A stretch of 64,000 bases of DNA from Anaerolineaceae bacterium (GCA_002702705.1 PABH01000053.1:1-64000); one strand, 5' to 3'; shown: positions 25,638 to 36,301, counted from the stretch's first letter. Notes: generated by a model not told the origin, from the letters alone. Translations and numbers: made by a program.

Positions 25638-27029
25638 ATGTCCATTGAAGAAAAATATCAAGAACAATTAGATTATCTATACAGTTTTATTGATTTTAGT
25701 TTAACAAAAAATTTAAGATATTCCGAAGAGAAATTCAACCTTAACCGCATGGTTAAATTTATGGATTTATTAAATAACCCACATCGTGAATATCCAATTA
25801 TTCATGTTGCCGGTTCTAAAGGGAAAGGTTCTACATCTGCATTAATTACCAGTGCTTTGATTGAATCTGGTTACAAGGTAGGTTTTTATACATCTCCTCA
25901 TTTGCACGATTTTTGTGAACGAATTCGAGTAAACCATCAATCGATTTCACACGAAGAATTTAATAATTTGGTTGACGAATTAAAACCAATCATTCAACAA
26001 GTTGAGGGTATTTCAACCTTTGAAATTTCCACGGCAATGGCGTTTTTATATTTTTTGAAGCAGAATGTGGATTTTGCCGTAATTGAGGTGGGATTAGGCG
26101 GTCGTTTGGATGCAACAAATGTAGTTAGTCCATTGGTTTCTGTAATTACATCTCTTTCTTTGGATCATATTGCAGTCTTAGGAGATACCCTGTCTAAAAT
26201 TGCAATGGAAAAAGGTGGAATTATAAAACATGGTCGTCCAGTAGTAGTTGCACCGCAAAAAGACGAAGCAAAAAAGGTATTACAAGAAATTGCGGCTGAT
26301 CGTAAAGCGGACTTGATTCAAGTTGGCAGTGATTATTTGTATGCGGCTCAATCACATAACCTGGTTGGACAAACATTTTTTGTATGGCCAAAAGAAGATC
26401 AAGCTCTGGTGGATACTTTTATAAATAGTGGTGGGCGTGAAGACTGGGAACCAATTCGACTATATATTCCATTATTAGGTTTTCATCAAGTACAAAATGC
26501 AGCGACTGCTTATGCTACATTGCAAGTTATTAAATCGAGTGGTGTTAATATTCCTCAAGAGAAAATTGTACTTGGCTTCAAAAAAGTAAACTGGGCTGGT
26601 CGTTTTGAGGTTTTAAATCAAAAGCCAGTAATAGTCGTGGATTCTGCTCATAATCGGGAATCTGCATTAAGATTACGGCACACAATAGATGATTATTTTC
26701 CCGGATTACCAGTTGTGTTAATTTTTGGCGCGTCGGAGGATAAAGACATTCAGGGAATGCTTTCAGAACTTTTACCACGGGTAAAAGTTATGGTGGCTAC
26801 AAAATCTTATCATCCACGTTCGATAGAGCCGGAGAAATTAAAAGAAATTGCATCCAAATTTGGAACAAAATGTATCGTTACAAAGAATATTGAAACCGCA
26901 CTAATCACAGCGGAAAAAATTGCCGGTAATGAATGGGTAATTATTGGTGCTGGTAGTATATTTGTTGCTGCAGGATTACGAGAAGAATTTTTTAAGCAGT
27001 ACAATCAATATCCAATGCAAGTTAAGTAA
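25638..27029 (+). CDS. folC: Folylpolyglutamate synthase / dihydrofolate synthase
   Basis: A 463-residue Mur-ligase-family enzyme. The P-loop VAGSKGKGSTSA, YTSPHLHDFCERI and the EVGLGGRLDATN loop are the standard FolC signatures. It adds glutamate to dihydropteroate and/or folates. ATG 25638 follows AAGGA. It is directly upstream of lon on the same strand with a 13-bp gap, so the two may share a transcript. Whether it has both activities cannot be told from sequence. Confidence 0.94.
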   Translation: MSIEEKYQEQLDYLYSFIDFSLTKNLRYSEEKFNLNRMVKFMDLLNNPHREYPIIHVAGSKGKGSTSALITSALIESGYKVGFYTSPHLHDFCERIRVNHQSISHEEFNNLVDELKPIIQQVEGISTFEISTAMAFLYFLKQNVDFAVIEVGLGGRLDATNVVSPLVSVITSLSLDHIAVLGDTLSKIAMEKGGIIKHGRPVVVAPQKDEAKKVLQEIAADRKADLIQVGSDYLYAAQSHNLVGQTFFVWPKEDQALVDTFINSGGREDWEPIRLYIPLLGFHQVQNAATAYATLQVIKSSGVNIPQEKIVLGFKKVNWAGRFEVLNQKPVIVVDSAHNRESALRLRHTIDDYFPGLPVVLIFGASEDKDIQGMLSELLPRVKVMVATKSYHPRSIEPEKLKEIASKFGTKCIVTKNIETALITAEKIAGNEWVIIGAGSIFVAAGLREEFFKQYNQYPMQVK

Positions 27030-27042
27030 GAAAGGTTCGTGA

Positions 27043-29511
27043 ATGAATAATAAGAGCTGGTTAAACCAATCAGATGAATATCCAATGAATTTTAATCAAC
27101 GGGCAGAAGAATTATATCAAATTCCAGATCAGGAAATCGACAGTAATGGCATTTTTGAAGCGCCAGCAATTATTGTGAATGAATTATTAATATTTCCTCG
27201 AATGGTTACACCGGTTTTTATCACCCAAGGGGCGAATTACACAGCCATTCAAGAGGCGCAATATAATTTTGAAACCTTAGTAACCTTGTATGTGACAGAA
27301 CATGACGAAGATGAAACAGATATTAAAAGCTACTTGCCGTTAGGTACCGAAGTAGCGGTAGGTCGTTTATTAGCTATGCCGGATGGGAGTTCCTCCGCCC
27401 TGGCACAAGGTCGCCGTAGAGTTGAAATATTAGAAATTTTGGAAGTTGAACCATGTGTTCGTGTCCGGGCAAAAGTTGTATTTGAAAACGATAAAAAAGA
27501 CAGGCATCTCAAAGCATTAATGCGGACAACACAAAGTTTGTTCGAAAATTGCGTTGAGTTAGACCGCACAATACCAGATGAGGCTCATTTATTTGCACTC
27601 AATATTGAAGATGCAAGTTGGTTGGCAGATATGGTGGCTTCCGCAATCTCATTCTCGTATGATAATCGGAAAGAATTATTTTTAACTACTGATGTGACTT
27701 CGCGGTTAAAATTGTTAAATAGTTTTTTGGCACAAGAATTAGATGTTCTGCAGTTAGAGGATGAGATTCAGAATAAGGTTCAAAGTGAAGTTGATCGGAG
27801 CCAGCGGGAGTTTTATTTACGAGAACAAATGAAAGCTATTCAGCTTGAACTAGGTGAGCAGGATATGTTTTTTGCTGAAGTAAGCGAATTGCAAACAAAA
27901 ATTGAGGAGTTAGGATTACCGCAAGAAGCAAAGGACCAGGCAATAAAAGAGGCAAAACGATTGAGTCAAATGCCTCCTATGGCTCCAGAAACAGGTATGA
28001 TTCGTACTTATTTAGATTGGATTGTCGAATTACCCTGGCAGTTTAAAACAGAAGATAACTTGGATTTAGAACACGTTAATCAGGTTTTAGAAAAAAATCA
28101 TTACGGTCTGGGGAAAGTCAAAGATAGAATTTTAGAATATATTGCGGTTCAAAAGTTAAAACCGGAAGAAGCGAGGCAGCCAATTTTATGTTTTGTTGGT
28201 GCACCTGGTACAGGTAAAACTTCTTTAGGTCGATCTATTGCAGAAGCAATTGGAAAAAAGTTTATTCGGGTTTCATTGGGTGGGGTGCGCGATGAGGCTG
28301 AAATTCGCGGGCATCGTCGAACTTATATTGGTGCAATGCCGGGTAGAATCATCCAAACGATGAAAAAAGCAGGCACAATTAATCCTCTTTTTATGTTAGA
28401 TGAAATTGATAAATTGGGTTCGGATTTCCGGGGTGATCCTTCCTCTGCGTTATTAGAAGTGTTAGATCCAGAACAAAATTCTGAATTTTCAGACCATTAT
28501 TTAGAAGTTGCTTATGACCTTTCAAAAGTAATGTTTATAACAACAGCAAATACATTAATGAGTATCCCATCTCCCTTATTGGACCGGATGGAAATCATTG
28601 AATTTTCTAGTTATTTGGAAGCGGAAAAAATCGCGATCGCAAAACAATTTATTATTCCTCGCCAAACTCACCAAACAGGCATTGATGATGAAAATGTTTT
28701 ATTTACTGAAGCTGCAATACGGTTAATTATTCGTAATTATACTTATGAGGCAGGAGTGAGAAACTTGGAACGGGAAATCAACAAGATCTGTCGAAAAATT
28801 GCCCGATTAAAATCTGAAAATAAACGTTTTCCAACAAAGATAGATCTCGTTGTTGTAGAAAAATTCTTAGGTCCACAACAAATTTTTGAATTAGAAGCGG
28901 AACAAGATGATGAAATTGGTGTAGCAACAGCGATGGCATGGACCGAAAATGGTGGGGATATTATGCCGGTGGAAGTGTTGATTCTGGATGGCAAAGGGAA
29001 TATTCAAGTGACAGGACAAATCGGTGAAGTGATGCAGGAATCTGCGCAAGCAGCGATGTCCTATGTAAAATCACGTGTTAAACAATTTGATATTGACCCG
29101 GAAATTTTTGAAGCAATCGATGTTCATATTCATATTCCAGAAGGTGGTATTCCAAAAGATGGCCCGAGTGCAGGTATTACGATTGCAACGGCTTTAATAT
29201 CCGCATTTACGAATAGAAAAGTACGCAAAGAAGTTTCTTTTACCGGTGAAATAACGCTACGGGGTCGAGTTTTACCTGTAGGTGGCATTCGCGAGAAGGT
29301 TTTGGCAGCTCATAGGGCTGGGATAAAAGTTGTATTTATTCCAAAGAAAAATGAAAAGGATTTATTGGAATTAAGTAAAAAAGTAAGATCGGACTTGAAC
29401 ATTATTCCAATCAATCACATTGATGAGTTGATTGAAGTTGCACTATTAGAAGCAGAACCTGTTCCTGAAGAGGAAAAAACTGAAGAGAAAGAGCAAGAAA
29501 CGGGAGGATAA
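27043..29511 (+). CDS. lon: ATP-dependent protease Lon
   Basis: An 822-residue LonA protease: N-terminal substrate-binding domain, AAA+ module with Walker A GAPGTGKT at 386-393, and a C-terminal peptidase with the Ser709-Lys752 dyad (PKDGPSAG and [10 protein letters not shown]), 43 residues apart as in E. coli Lon. It degrades misfolded and regulatory proteins. The N-terminus has an extra 35-40 residues before the LON domain; an internal ATG 27085 could give a shorter form. The C-terminal tail is Glu-rich. AAAGG precedes ATG 27043. Confidence 0.96.
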   Translation: MNNKSWLNQSDEYPMNFNQRAEELYQIPDQEIDSNGIFEAPAIIVNELLIFPRMVTPVFITQGANYTAIQEAQYNFETLVTLYVTEHDEDETDIKSYLPLGTEVAVGRLLAMPDGSSSALAQGRRRVEILEILEVEPCVRVRAKVVFENDKKDRHLKALMRTTQSLFENCVELDRTIPDEAHLFALNIEDASWLADMVASAISFSYDNRKELFLTTDVTSRLKLLNSFLAQELDVLQLEDEIQNKVQSEVDRSQREFYLREQMKAIQLELGEQDMFFAEVSELQTKIEELGLPQEAKDQAIKEAKRLSQMPPMAPETGMIRTYLDWIVELPWQFKTEDNLDLEHVNQVLEKNHYGLGKVKDRILEYIAVQKLKPEEARQPILCFVGAPGTGKTSLGRSIAEAIGKKFIRVSLGGVRDEAEIRGHRRTYIGAMPGRIIQTMKKAGTINPLFMLDEIDKLGSDFRGDPSSALLEVLDPEQNSEFSDHYLEVAYDLSKVMFITTANTLMSIPSPLLDRMEIIEFSSYLEAEKIAIAKQFIIPRQTHQTGIDDENVLFTEAAIRLIIRNYTYEAGVRNLEREINKICRKIARLKSENKRFPTKIDLVVVEKFLGPQQIFELEAEQDDEIGVATAMAWTENGGDIMPVEVLILDGKGNIQVTGQIGEVMQESAQAAMSYVKSRVKQFDIDPEIFEAIDVHIHIPEGGIPKDGPSAGITIATALISAFTNRKVRKEVSFTGEITLRGRVLPVGGIREKVLAAHRAGIKVVFIPKKNEKDLLELSKKVRSDLNIIPINHIDELIEVALLEAEPVPEEEKTEEKEQETGG

Positions 29512-29520
29512 AAATTTTTG

Positions 29521-29590
29521 AATCCAGGCAATGATTTTCATTCGAATTCAAAAAATAACAGTAAATGGATGAAAAATTTTTGTCTGGATT
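29521..29590. repeat. Nested inverted repeats between lon and a convergent gene
   Basis: AATCCAG (29521-29527) pairs with CTGGATT (29584-29590), and within it TTTTCAT (29535-29541) with ATGAAAA (29569-29575). The structure lies between the ends of two convergent genes and may stop transcription in both directions, but there is no proper T-run directly after the stem. Confidence 0.35.
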
Positions 29591-29598
29591 ATTGAGTT

Positions 29599-30093
29599 TT
29601 ATTGTTCTTCGGTTTCCGCTGATTGAGCCTCGTAGGTTTCAGGTGGAAAATTTTCTTTATCCAATGTATTGATACCATTTTGAACTTGAGTTAATAATCG
29701 TTTTAATTCGAGTTCGAGTGCTGCTAAGGAAGAGATAACATATTGATCGGCTTCATCACGTGTGAATTTAGCTTCTCTTCGCGATTGTTCCACGATTTGA
29801 CTTGCTCTTGCCTGAGCACTTTGAATGATGGCATCTTTTTCAACCAATTGATCTGCTTTTTCCCGGGCAAGTTGTAAGGTTCGGTTAGCTTCTTCTTGTG
29901 CTTGAGCTAAGAGCCTATCTTTTTGAGACAACATTTGTTGCGCTTTTTTAATTTCTTCCGGAATTGACACTCTCATTTGGTCAATAATGGATAACATTTT
30001 TTCTTCATCAATAATAACACTGCGCATAAAAGGCAACTGTCGGCTGTCGTTAAAAAGTTCTTCCAATCGATCTACTAAATGTAAAATATCCAT
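29599..30093 (-). CDS. DivIVA-like coiled-coil protein
   Basis: A 164-residue, highly charged coiled-coil protein. Residues about 1-40 (IDRL..LP with IDEEKMLSIIDQMRVSIPEEIKKA) resemble the short N-terminal module of DivIVA/SepIVA-like proteins and also of ATP synthase b-like proteins; the rest is a long Ala/Glu/Arg-rich helix. It probably organises membrane or division-site components, but the family assignment is not firm. It is 50 bp downstream of coaD on the same strand. GAGGAAAATA precedes the ATG. Confidence 0.6.
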   Translation of the reverse strand: MDILHLVDRLEELFNDSRQLPFMRSVIIDEEKMLSIIDQMRVSIPEEIKKAQQMLSQKDRLLAQAQEEANRTLQLAREKADQLVEKDAIIQSAQARASQIVEQSRREAKFTRDEADQYVISSLAALELELKRLLTQVQNGINTLDKENFPPETYEAQSAETEEQ

Positions 30094-30145
30094 TATTTTC
30101 CTCCAATTAGATAGTGCATTTTCCTTGTTGCAAGAAACATTCCCT

Positions 30146-30670
30146 TTAATCCCTTAAATAAGTTAAAGGCACCACACTTTGGTTTTCACCTAATTCAAAA
30201 AAACGGGTATGCAATGCCTCCATAACGATTGGCGGCACCATTCTGGAAATATCTCCTCCGAGTGATGCAACTTCCCTCACTGTAGTTGAAGATAAAAACG
30301 TGTGTTGTTCACTAGTGATTAATGAGACCATTTCAATTTCTGGTGCCAAGTGGTGATTTGCTAATGCCATTCGGAATTCATGTTCAAAATCTGAGAACAC
30401 TCTCAAACCACGGACCAAGACTTTTGCGTTGATTTTTTTTGCAAAATCAACAGTAAGACCACTATATCCTACAACAGATATATTCTCAACATGTTTAAGT
30501 GCTTCTTTTGTCATCCAAAGGCGTTGGTCTGGGGGAAATAATAAATTTTTTAACGGTTTATCATAAACTGCAATTACAACTTCCTTAAATAATAATGAAG
30601 CGCGTTCAGCAATATCGATATGACCATAATGTATCGGATCAAATGTGCCTGGAAATAATGCTTTTACCAT
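30146..30670 (-). CDS. coaD: Phosphopantetheine adenylyltransferase
   Basis: A 174-residue nucleotidyltransferase of CoA synthesis (4'-phosphopantetheine + ATP to dephospho-CoA). It has the FPGTFDPIHYGH motif with the T/HxGH nucleotide-binding histidines and the C-terminal ISSTTVRE-type SSTTVREVA. ATG 30670 is taken because all family members start at this MVKALF position; it lies 5 bp after the recG stop, so translation is probably coupled. The longer frame to 30706 runs inside recG. Confidence 0.94.
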   Translation of the reverse strand: MVKALFPGTFDPIHYGHIDIAERASLLFKEVVIAVYDKPLKNLLFPPDQRLWMTKEALKHVENISVVGYSGLTVDFAKKINAKVLVRGLRVFSDFEHEFRMALANHHLAPEIEMVSLITSEQHTFLSSTTVREVASLGGDISRMVPPIVMEALHTRFFELGENQSVVPLTYLRD

Positions 30671-30675
30671 TCGGT

Positions 30676-33210
30676 TTAACTTATGTCTCCTGTTCCGGTT
30701 TTCCAATAATGATTTAAGATATGTTTAATTTCTTGATGTTCTTCAGCGTTTAAATCCGGATCTTTCTCAAAAATACTCTGTGCGAATTCTCTTGCTTTTT
30801 CAATCAATTTTACATCCATTATATTCGCCAAACGTAAATCCATATAACCTGATTGGCGATTTCCTAAAAAATCACCTGGTCCACGTTGGGCAAGGTCTTT
30901 TTCTGCTAAAACAAAACCATCATTCGTTTCTTGCATCACCTTTAATCGTTCATTTTCAACGGCATCTTCATTTTCAGGGATTAATAAACAATATGACTTA
31001 TGATTGCCACGTCCTACTCTTCCCCTTAATTGGTGCAGCTGGGCCAAGCCAAACCGGTTTGCGCCTTCAATTAACATTACGGATGCATTTGGAATGTCGA
31101 CACCAACTTCAACAACGGTTGTCGAAACCAGGATATCTATTTTTTTGTTTTTAAAATCAAACATAATTTGGTCTTTTTCTTCCGGACGCATTTTGCCATG
31201 GAGCAGACCAACGGTACGGGTACTAAAAATTTCAGTTTGCAATCTTGTATGTTCATTGACAGCTGCATTGGTAATCTGATCAGAATCATCTGATTCTTCC
31301 ACTTCTTCCGTGCTGACAAGTGGGTAAACAATGAAAGCTTGGCGTTCTTCTGCAAGTTGGTTGTGAATTAACTGGTAAACACGCGCTCGATCAAGTGGGC
31401 TGACGATATGGGTTGAAACAGGTTGTCTACCAGGCGGCATTTCATCCATTACACTAATATCCAGGTCACCACAAACTGTGAGCGCTAATGATCGCGGGAT
31501 TGGTGTTGCTGTCATGACAAGAATATGTGGTGAATTGCCTTTATCCCGTAAAACAGACCTTTGGGTAACACCAAAACGATGTTGTTCATCAATGACAACA
31601 AACTCAAGGTTGTTAAATTCTATGGGATCTTCCAACAAAGCGTGGGTGCCAATGATTACTTTAATTGTTCCATCTTTTAAAGACTGACGAATTTCTTCTT
31701 TTTCGGTATTTGATGTACTTCCAATTAAAAGACGTATCTGGTTGGAATGTAATAAATCTTGTTCTGTAAAAAAGTCCAACAAGTTTTTGTAATGCTGTTC
31801 TGCTAAAATGCTGGTTGGAGCCATTAAGGCTGCCTGAGTATTTCCATTTTGAGTAGCGATCGCAGCAGCAATAGCTGCTACCATCGTTTTTCCTGAGCCT
31901 ACGTCACCTTGAACCAATCTTGACATCGGAATGCCTTTCATGAAATCATTTCGAATATCTTGAATTGTTCTTAATTGGGCGTTGGTTAATTGATAGGGTA
32001 ATTTTTGATAAATTCCTTCTAACCATTCTGTTGTAACGTTAAAAACGGTGCTGGTTGCTTTTTGCCAATTTCTTCTTTGTTGAAGAACCCCGAGTTGCAA
32101 AAAAAAGATTTCGTCAAATGATATTCTTTGTTGTGCGCGGGCTAGAAGTTCAAAGGTTTCCGGGTTGTGAACTTCGTAGATGGCTTTACTTAAATCTAAA
32201 AGATCAGCTTTATTAATTAATGAGGTGGGAAAATAATCCGGAACCCGTGGAGCCCATTGGGATACTGTATGATCCATTATCTTTCGTAACCAATTTTGGG
32301 TAATGTTTTTTGTCAGTTTATAAATTGGAACAATACGATTGGTGAATAGATTTTTTTGATCAAGTTTTTCCCAATTGGGATTATTCATCGCAATGCGGCC
32401 TAAGTACATATCTGTTTTACCGGACACAACAATTTGTGCCCCTTTAAATAGTCGTTTGTGTAAAAAAGGTTGGTTAAAGAAAGTGATTCTTAAAGTTCCG
32501 GTGCCGTCTTCTAAAATTAATTCTGTTATCTTAATCTTGTTGTTTTTTGCACTTCGAGTGTGAATTGATTTAACAGAACCGATTACAGTGACTTTTTGGT
32601 TGTATTCAATCCTATTTATTGGCAGTAACAAACTATAGTCTTCGTATTTTCTGGGGAAAAAATATAATAAATCTTCTAATGTAAACAATCCAATCGTAGA
32701 CAATGCCTTTGATTTTGCAGGTCCTACATTAGGAATGGTTTGTAACGGTGCACCTAATCCAGTTTTCGGATCTAAAAATGAGATTTTTGTTGTCGAGAGT
32801 GTTTTTTCTGTTGTTTTAACTTGGTCTGTAATTTGAGAAGGTTCTTTTACAGGTTGCGATATTGATTTAGTTGAATTTTTAACTTCATAAGGCTGTTGAT
32901 TCTTCTGTAAATATTCTTCGTTAAGGTTTTTTTGTTCCTTTGACGAGTTAATTTGAGCAGACTCTGGTTTGTTCAGAATGGTTAACATGTTTTTGATTGT
33001 TTCAACACGTTGATCGTGGGTAGAGCGATCATAATCTTTAAACAGCGCTTCCACCTTGGTAATGAGATCTAGTGGTACGTTTTGTTTTTTTGCGTCTGGG
33101 ATCCAGACACTTAGCATATTTTCAAAACCACCAATTACAGCACTGTTTGTATAGTTATGGCTGATTTCTAATTGACAAAATTTAATTAAATTATGGATGG
33201 TAGGCTGCAT
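30676..33210 (-). CDS. recG: ATP-dependent DNA helicase RecG
   Basis: An 844-residue helicase. The wedge/OB domain starts near residue 160 (NVGPAKSKALSTIG), Walker A GDVGSGKT is at 435-442, the DEQH box near 540, and helicase motifs in the C-terminal half end in a QLRGRVGRG segment. RecG remodels stalled forks and Holliday junctions. About 155 residues precede the usual start; the first 80 are predicted helical and the next 70 low-complexity and polar. Such extensions occur in several bacterial lineages. It is followed directly by coaD. Confidence 0.95.
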   Translation of the reverse strand: MQPTIHNLIKFCQLEISHNYTNSAVIGGFENMLSVWIPDAKKQNVPLDLITKVEALFKDYDRSTHDQRVETIKNMLTILNKPESAQINSSKEQKNLNEEYLQKNQQPYEVKNSTKSISQPVKEPSQITDQVKTTEKTLSTTKISFLDPKTGLGAPLQTIPNVGPAKSKALSTIGLFTLEDLLYFFPRKYEDYSLLLPINRIEYNQKVTVIGSVKSIHTRSAKNNKIKITELILEDGTGTLRITFFNQPFLHKRLFKGAQIVVSGKTDMYLGRIAMNNPNWEKLDQKNLFTNRIVPIYKLTKNITQNWLRKIMDHTVSQWAPRVPDYFPTSLINKADLLDLSKAIYEVHNPETFELLARAQQRISFDEIFFLQLGVLQQRRNWQKATSTVFNVTTEWLEGIYQKLPYQLTNAQLRTIQDIRNDFMKGIPMSRLVQGDVGSGKTMVAAIAAAIATQNGNTQAALMAPTSILAEQHYKNLLDFFTEQDLLHSNQIRLLIGSTSNTEKEEIRQSLKDGTIKVIIGTHALLEDPIEFNNLEFVVIDEQHRFGVTQRSVLRDKGNSPHILVMTATPIPRSLALTVCGDLDISVMDEMPPGRQPVSTHIVSPLDRARVYQLIHNQLAEERQAFIVYPLVSTEEVEESDDSDQITNAAVNEHTRLQTEIFSTRTVGLLHGKMRPEEKDQIMFDFKNKKIDILVSTTVVEVGVDIPNASVMLIEGANRFGLAQLHQLRGRVGRGNHKSYCLLIPENEDAVENERLKVMQETNDGFVLAEKDLAQRGPGDFLGNRQSGYMDLRLANIMDVKLIEKAREFAQSIFEKDPDLNAEEHQEIKHILNHYWKTGTGDIS

Positions 33211-33241
33211 AAATTAATTTTTCCGTAATTTCAGTGTTCAA

Positions 33242-34111
33242 TTAACCTTCAAGTGAGTAGGGTTTTTCGATGACAATCAATCCTAATGTTTTTGGGCCAA
33301 AAATAGCTGCTAGATAAGAATTTAACCGGTGCTCACTAAACGGTGTATCAGGATGGATTTCTTGAGCATATTGTTTTAATGTACGGTTATCAAAGCCATT
33401 TATTCCGATACCTTTAATAATAGCAATATGTTTAAGAAACTCATATTCTTCAATAAATTCCTGGAAATAATCTTGTGTGTTCCTAAAGTTTTTTGTTTTA
33501 CATAACGATTTTGGTATCCCATCTTCCAGTGAATAGATGGGATACATTGAGAGTATTTCTCCAATTACAGCCTGAGAATAATCTAACAAACTGATATTAC
33601 TGAGATATCGCAAACATGGCGAACAAAAAAGGGTGTAAATATGTGGGATGAGTTGTCTAATCTCTCGTTCAGTCTCTGTAGAAGTTGCTCCAGTAGCAAT
33701 TTTTTCTGCAGCAATTTGAACTAAATGTCCTAATCCCACAGAAACTGTTTGCGAATCAATAACTTGTATTGCTGACTTCCCTTTAATCAGATCCACTGCA
33801 TCCACACAATTTTGATAGATGCTGGTGATATTTGTTGAACTGGTTAAAACAATTAATTCATTGTATGTTTTTAATAATTGGACAAACAGCTTGGATAATT
33901 CATTTTGATCCGGCATTACTAACTGGGGATCAGTTTTGCTAAAAGGGATTAATGGGAAATTACTTACCTTTGGTTTTTTATCCTCATCATTATCATATAG
34001 GACATCATTGAATTTAATTGATGCGGGAATGACTCGAACAATGTCATTCCCGTGAAAATTTGGGTTCGCAAATTGAGCGGTGCTATCCGTGATTATTGCT
34101 ATGTTTGGCAT
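33242..34111 (-). CDS. DegV-family fatty-acid-binding protein
   Basis: A 289-residue DegV protein. The N-terminal ITDSTAQF and the second-domain segments follow the family, which binds a single fatty acid and, as FakB, presents it to FakA for phosphorylation. It lies 2 bp downstream of fakA on the same strand, which supports a FakB role. Sequence is fairly divergent in the middle, with a cysteine-containing LFCSPCLRYL segment. Fatty-acid preference is unknown. Confidence 0.85.
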   Translation of the reverse strand: MPNIAIITDSTAQFANPNFHGNDIVRVIPASIKFNDVLYDNDEDKKPKVSNFPLIPFSKTDPQLVMPDQNELSKLFVQLLKTYNELIVLTSSTNITSIYQNCVDAVDLIKGKSAIQVIDSQTVSVGLGHLVQIAAEKIATGATSTETEREIRQLIPHIYTLFCSPCLRYLSNISLLDYSQAVIGEILSMYPIYSLEDGIPKSLCKTKNFRNTQDYFQEFIEEYEFLKHIAIIKGIGINGFDNRTLKQYAQEIHPDTPFSEHRLNSYLAAIFGPKTLGLIVIEKPYSLEG

Positions 34112-34113
34112 AA

Positions 34114-35769
34114 TTACTCAATCGAAATAATAAATTGGTAGTGTGGTTGTCCACCTTCGTGGATTTCTAACTCCATATCGGGAAACTGTTTTCGGACTGT
34201 ATCCGTGATTTGATTGACCTCATTTTTTGAAATTGAATTGCCGTAAAAGAAAGTTAATCTTTCTCGATCATCTAATTCTATTTTTGACAATAATTCAATC
34301 GTAGCAGATTCAATCGTTTTTGAAGAACAAATTAATTGTGAATTTAAAAGTGCAATGGCTTCACCCTGATTAACGCTGACATTGTTAATTTCAACAGACC
34401 GAGTAGCAACTGTTATCTCACCTGTATCTACCTCGTTAATCGCTTCTTTCATCTCTTCAACAACCGAATCAAAATCTCCAAAAGGGTCTAAGCGAAGCAT
34501 AGCTGAAAGGCCTTGAGGGATTGTTTTGGTTGGCAAAACTTCAACTTGTTTCACGGTAGCTTCTTTTGCCGCTTGGGCGGCCAAAAAAATATTTTTATTA
34601 TTTGGCAGAATTACGACTTTATCGGTTGGTAGATTTTCAAATGCACGAAGAATTTCCTCTGTGCTTGGATTCATTGTCTGACCACCTTCAACAATCGTTG
34701 CTGCTCCTAAACTGGCAAAGATTTTGGACAAACCAAAACCTGGTGAAATTGCGACTACTGCAATTTGCCCTGGTTCAATGGGAGTCAGTTCAAGTTTTTT
34801 GTCTGCCTGATTTTCTTTTTGATTCATCTGATCCATCAGGTTTTCGATGAAAACTTTCGTTATTGTACCGATGGACATGCTGTAGTCGATTGGGAGATAC
34901 CGGTTATCAGTTGGCACATGGATATGCATTCGGTACATGCCATCTCCCTCTCCTACCTGAATGGATGTACCCATTTCGGAAAGATCTTCATAAAATTTTT
35001 CCAAATTCAATGGGCCATTCGGTCGGAAATCAACGATAACTTCGTAATCCTGTCCTTCTTCAATTTCTTCCAAATTATTATGATCCATTGTGGTTATCGG
35101 TTGAATAATGGCTGTAGTTGATGATTCCAAATTTTCGCCTCTTATCAGTTTTAAAAATCCTTCAAGAATAAAATAATAACCTTTTCCACCTGAATCAACA
35201 ACACCGGCTTGTTTTAATATCGGTAAAAGTTCCGGTGTATTTTCGACAGATCGATCCGCTGCATGCAAAACGAAATCCAGCATTTCTTCTATATTGTCTG
35301 TTTTTTCAGAAATTTCAAGGGCTGCGGCAGCAACATCCTTAGCCACAGTTAAAATTGTTCCCTCAACAGGACGGACAACTCCTTTGTAAGCAGTTGATTT
35401 TGCTTTGTCCAGAGCTAGTGCTAACAACTTTGCATCCATTTTTTGCTCATTGTCGAGTGCTCTGGCGAAACCACGCCAGATTTGGGAAAGAATAACACCA
35501 GAGTTTCCCCGTGCGCCCATCAATGCACCTTGTGCCACTGCTTGAGCGACAACCCCGATATTATTCTCAGCAGAGTTCTGAATTTCATTATAAGCAGCCT
35601 GCATAGTTAATAACATATTGGTTCCAGTATCACCATCTGGAACCGGAAATACATTTAATGCATTGACTAATTGCTGGTTCGTTCGCAACCAGGTTAATCC
35701 AGATTCTATAAATCGTTTAAAACCTTGTCCGTCAATAAATTTTTGATCTATGATCACTTCATTCGTCAT
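34114..35769 (-). CDS. fakA: Fatty acid kinase FakA (DAK2-domain)
   Basis: A 551-residue protein with an N-terminal DhaL/DAK2 kinase domain (VFPVPDGDTGTNM binding Mg-ATP, GARGNSGVI) and C-terminal FakA domains. With FakB it makes acyl phosphate from exogenous fatty acid for phospholipid synthesis. AGGAG before ATG 35769 sets the start; the ORF runs 24 bp further upstream. Order Asp23-fakA-DegV on this strand, divergent from rpmB, matches the conserved rpmB-yloU-yloV neighbourhood of Firmicutes in gene content but not orientation of rpmB. Confidence 0.93.
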   Translation of the reverse strand: MTNEVIIDQKFIDGQGFKRFIESGLTWLRTNQQLVNALNVFPVPDGDTGTNMLLTMQAAYNEIQNSAENNIGVVAQAVAQGALMGARGNSGVILSQIWRGFARALDNEQKMDAKLLALALDKAKSTAYKGVVRPVEGTILTVAKDVAAAALEISEKTDNIEEMLDFVLHAADRSVENTPELLPILKQAGVVDSGGKGYYFILEGFLKLIRGENLESSTTAIIQPITTMDHNNLEEIEEGQDYEVIVDFRPNGPLNLEKFYEDLSEMGTSIQVGEGDGMYRMHIHVPTDNRYLPIDYSMSIGTITKVFIENLMDQMNQKENQADKKLELTPIEPGQIAVVAISPGFGLSKIFASLGAATIVEGGQTMNPSTEEILRAFENLPTDKVVILPNNKNIFLAAQAAKEATVKQVEVLPTKTIPQGLSAMLRLDPFGDFDSVVEEMKEAINEVDTGEITVATRSVEINNVSVNQGEAIALLNSQLICSSKTIESATIELLSKIELDDRERLTFFYGNSISKNEVNQITDTVRKQFPDMELEIHEGGQPHYQFIISIE

Positions 35770-35816
35770 AATACTCCTAATAATGACAGGCAAAATGCCA
35801 GGATAGTAAAAATAAA

Positions 35817-36173
35817 TTAATCTGGATCACTTACTCGTAATCCACGAATGTGGACATTTACATTGTTAACCGGAATGCCAATCGTTTTTTCGACACGGTA
35901 ACGAACATTATTACTGACTGATTCGGCTACCATTTTAATTCGTGTGCCATATTCTACTATGATGTATAGGTCTATCTCAATAGATTGGCCGTTGTATTTT
36001 ACATCCACGCCCATCATCGGGTCTTTATCCAAGACCTGAGTTATTCCTTCGACGATATTTTTTGCGGCTAAACCAACAACGCCATAAGATTCTACAGCGG
36101 ATTGATATGCAATTGTGGATATTGCACGGTGAGATACATAAATGTTTCCCATAAGTTGTTTAATTTCCTTCAT
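35817..36173 (-). CDS. Asp23/Gls24 family (DUF322) protein
   Basis: A 118-residue Asp23/YloU-type protein: NIYVSHRAISTIAYQSAVESYGVVGLAAKN type segment at the start and the closing VNVHIRGLRV are characteristic. Members attach to the membrane envelope or affect fatty acid and wall stress responses. AGGGGA before ATG 36173 defines the start; the frame extending to 36278 runs into the rpmB upstream region. It is directly upstream of fakA and the likely first gene of that operon. Confidence 0.88.
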   Translation of the reverse strand: MKEIKQLMGNIYVSHRAISTIAYQSAVESYGVVGLAAKNIVEGITQVLDKDPMMGVDVKYNGQSIEIDLYIIVEYGTRIKMVAESVSNNVRYRVEKTIGIPVNNVNVHIRGLRVSDPD

Positions 36174-36206
36174 AAGATTAATTCCCCTTTCATATAAACA
36201 CTTTTC

Positions 36207-36235
36207 TTGTAAAAAGATACGGGGTATGGTAGAAT
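36207..36235 (+). promoter_or_regulatory. Extended -10 promoter of rpmB
   Basis: TTGTAA (36207-36212), a 17-bp spacer and TAGAAT (36230-36235), with TG at 36227-36228 forming an extended -10. Transcription would begin near 36242, leaving a leader of about 60 nt that includes a hairpin. Confidence 0.6.
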
Positions 36236-36249
36236 GCTTGCTTGCTGAA

Positions 36250-36280
36250 GAGTGCCTAAGCCGGCAAAATATAAGCACTC
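36250..36280 (+). ncRNA. Hairpin in the rpmB 5' leader
   Basis: GAGTGC (36250-36255) pairs with GCACTC (36275-36280) over a 19-nt loop containing the self-complementary GCCGGC. It lies wholly within the predicted rpmB leader and ends about 20 nt before the start. Ribosomal protein leaders often carry autoregulatory structures; I do not recognise a named motif here. Confidence 0.35.
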
Positions 36281-36301
36281 AGAGTTGAAAGGATCCTTAT
36301 T

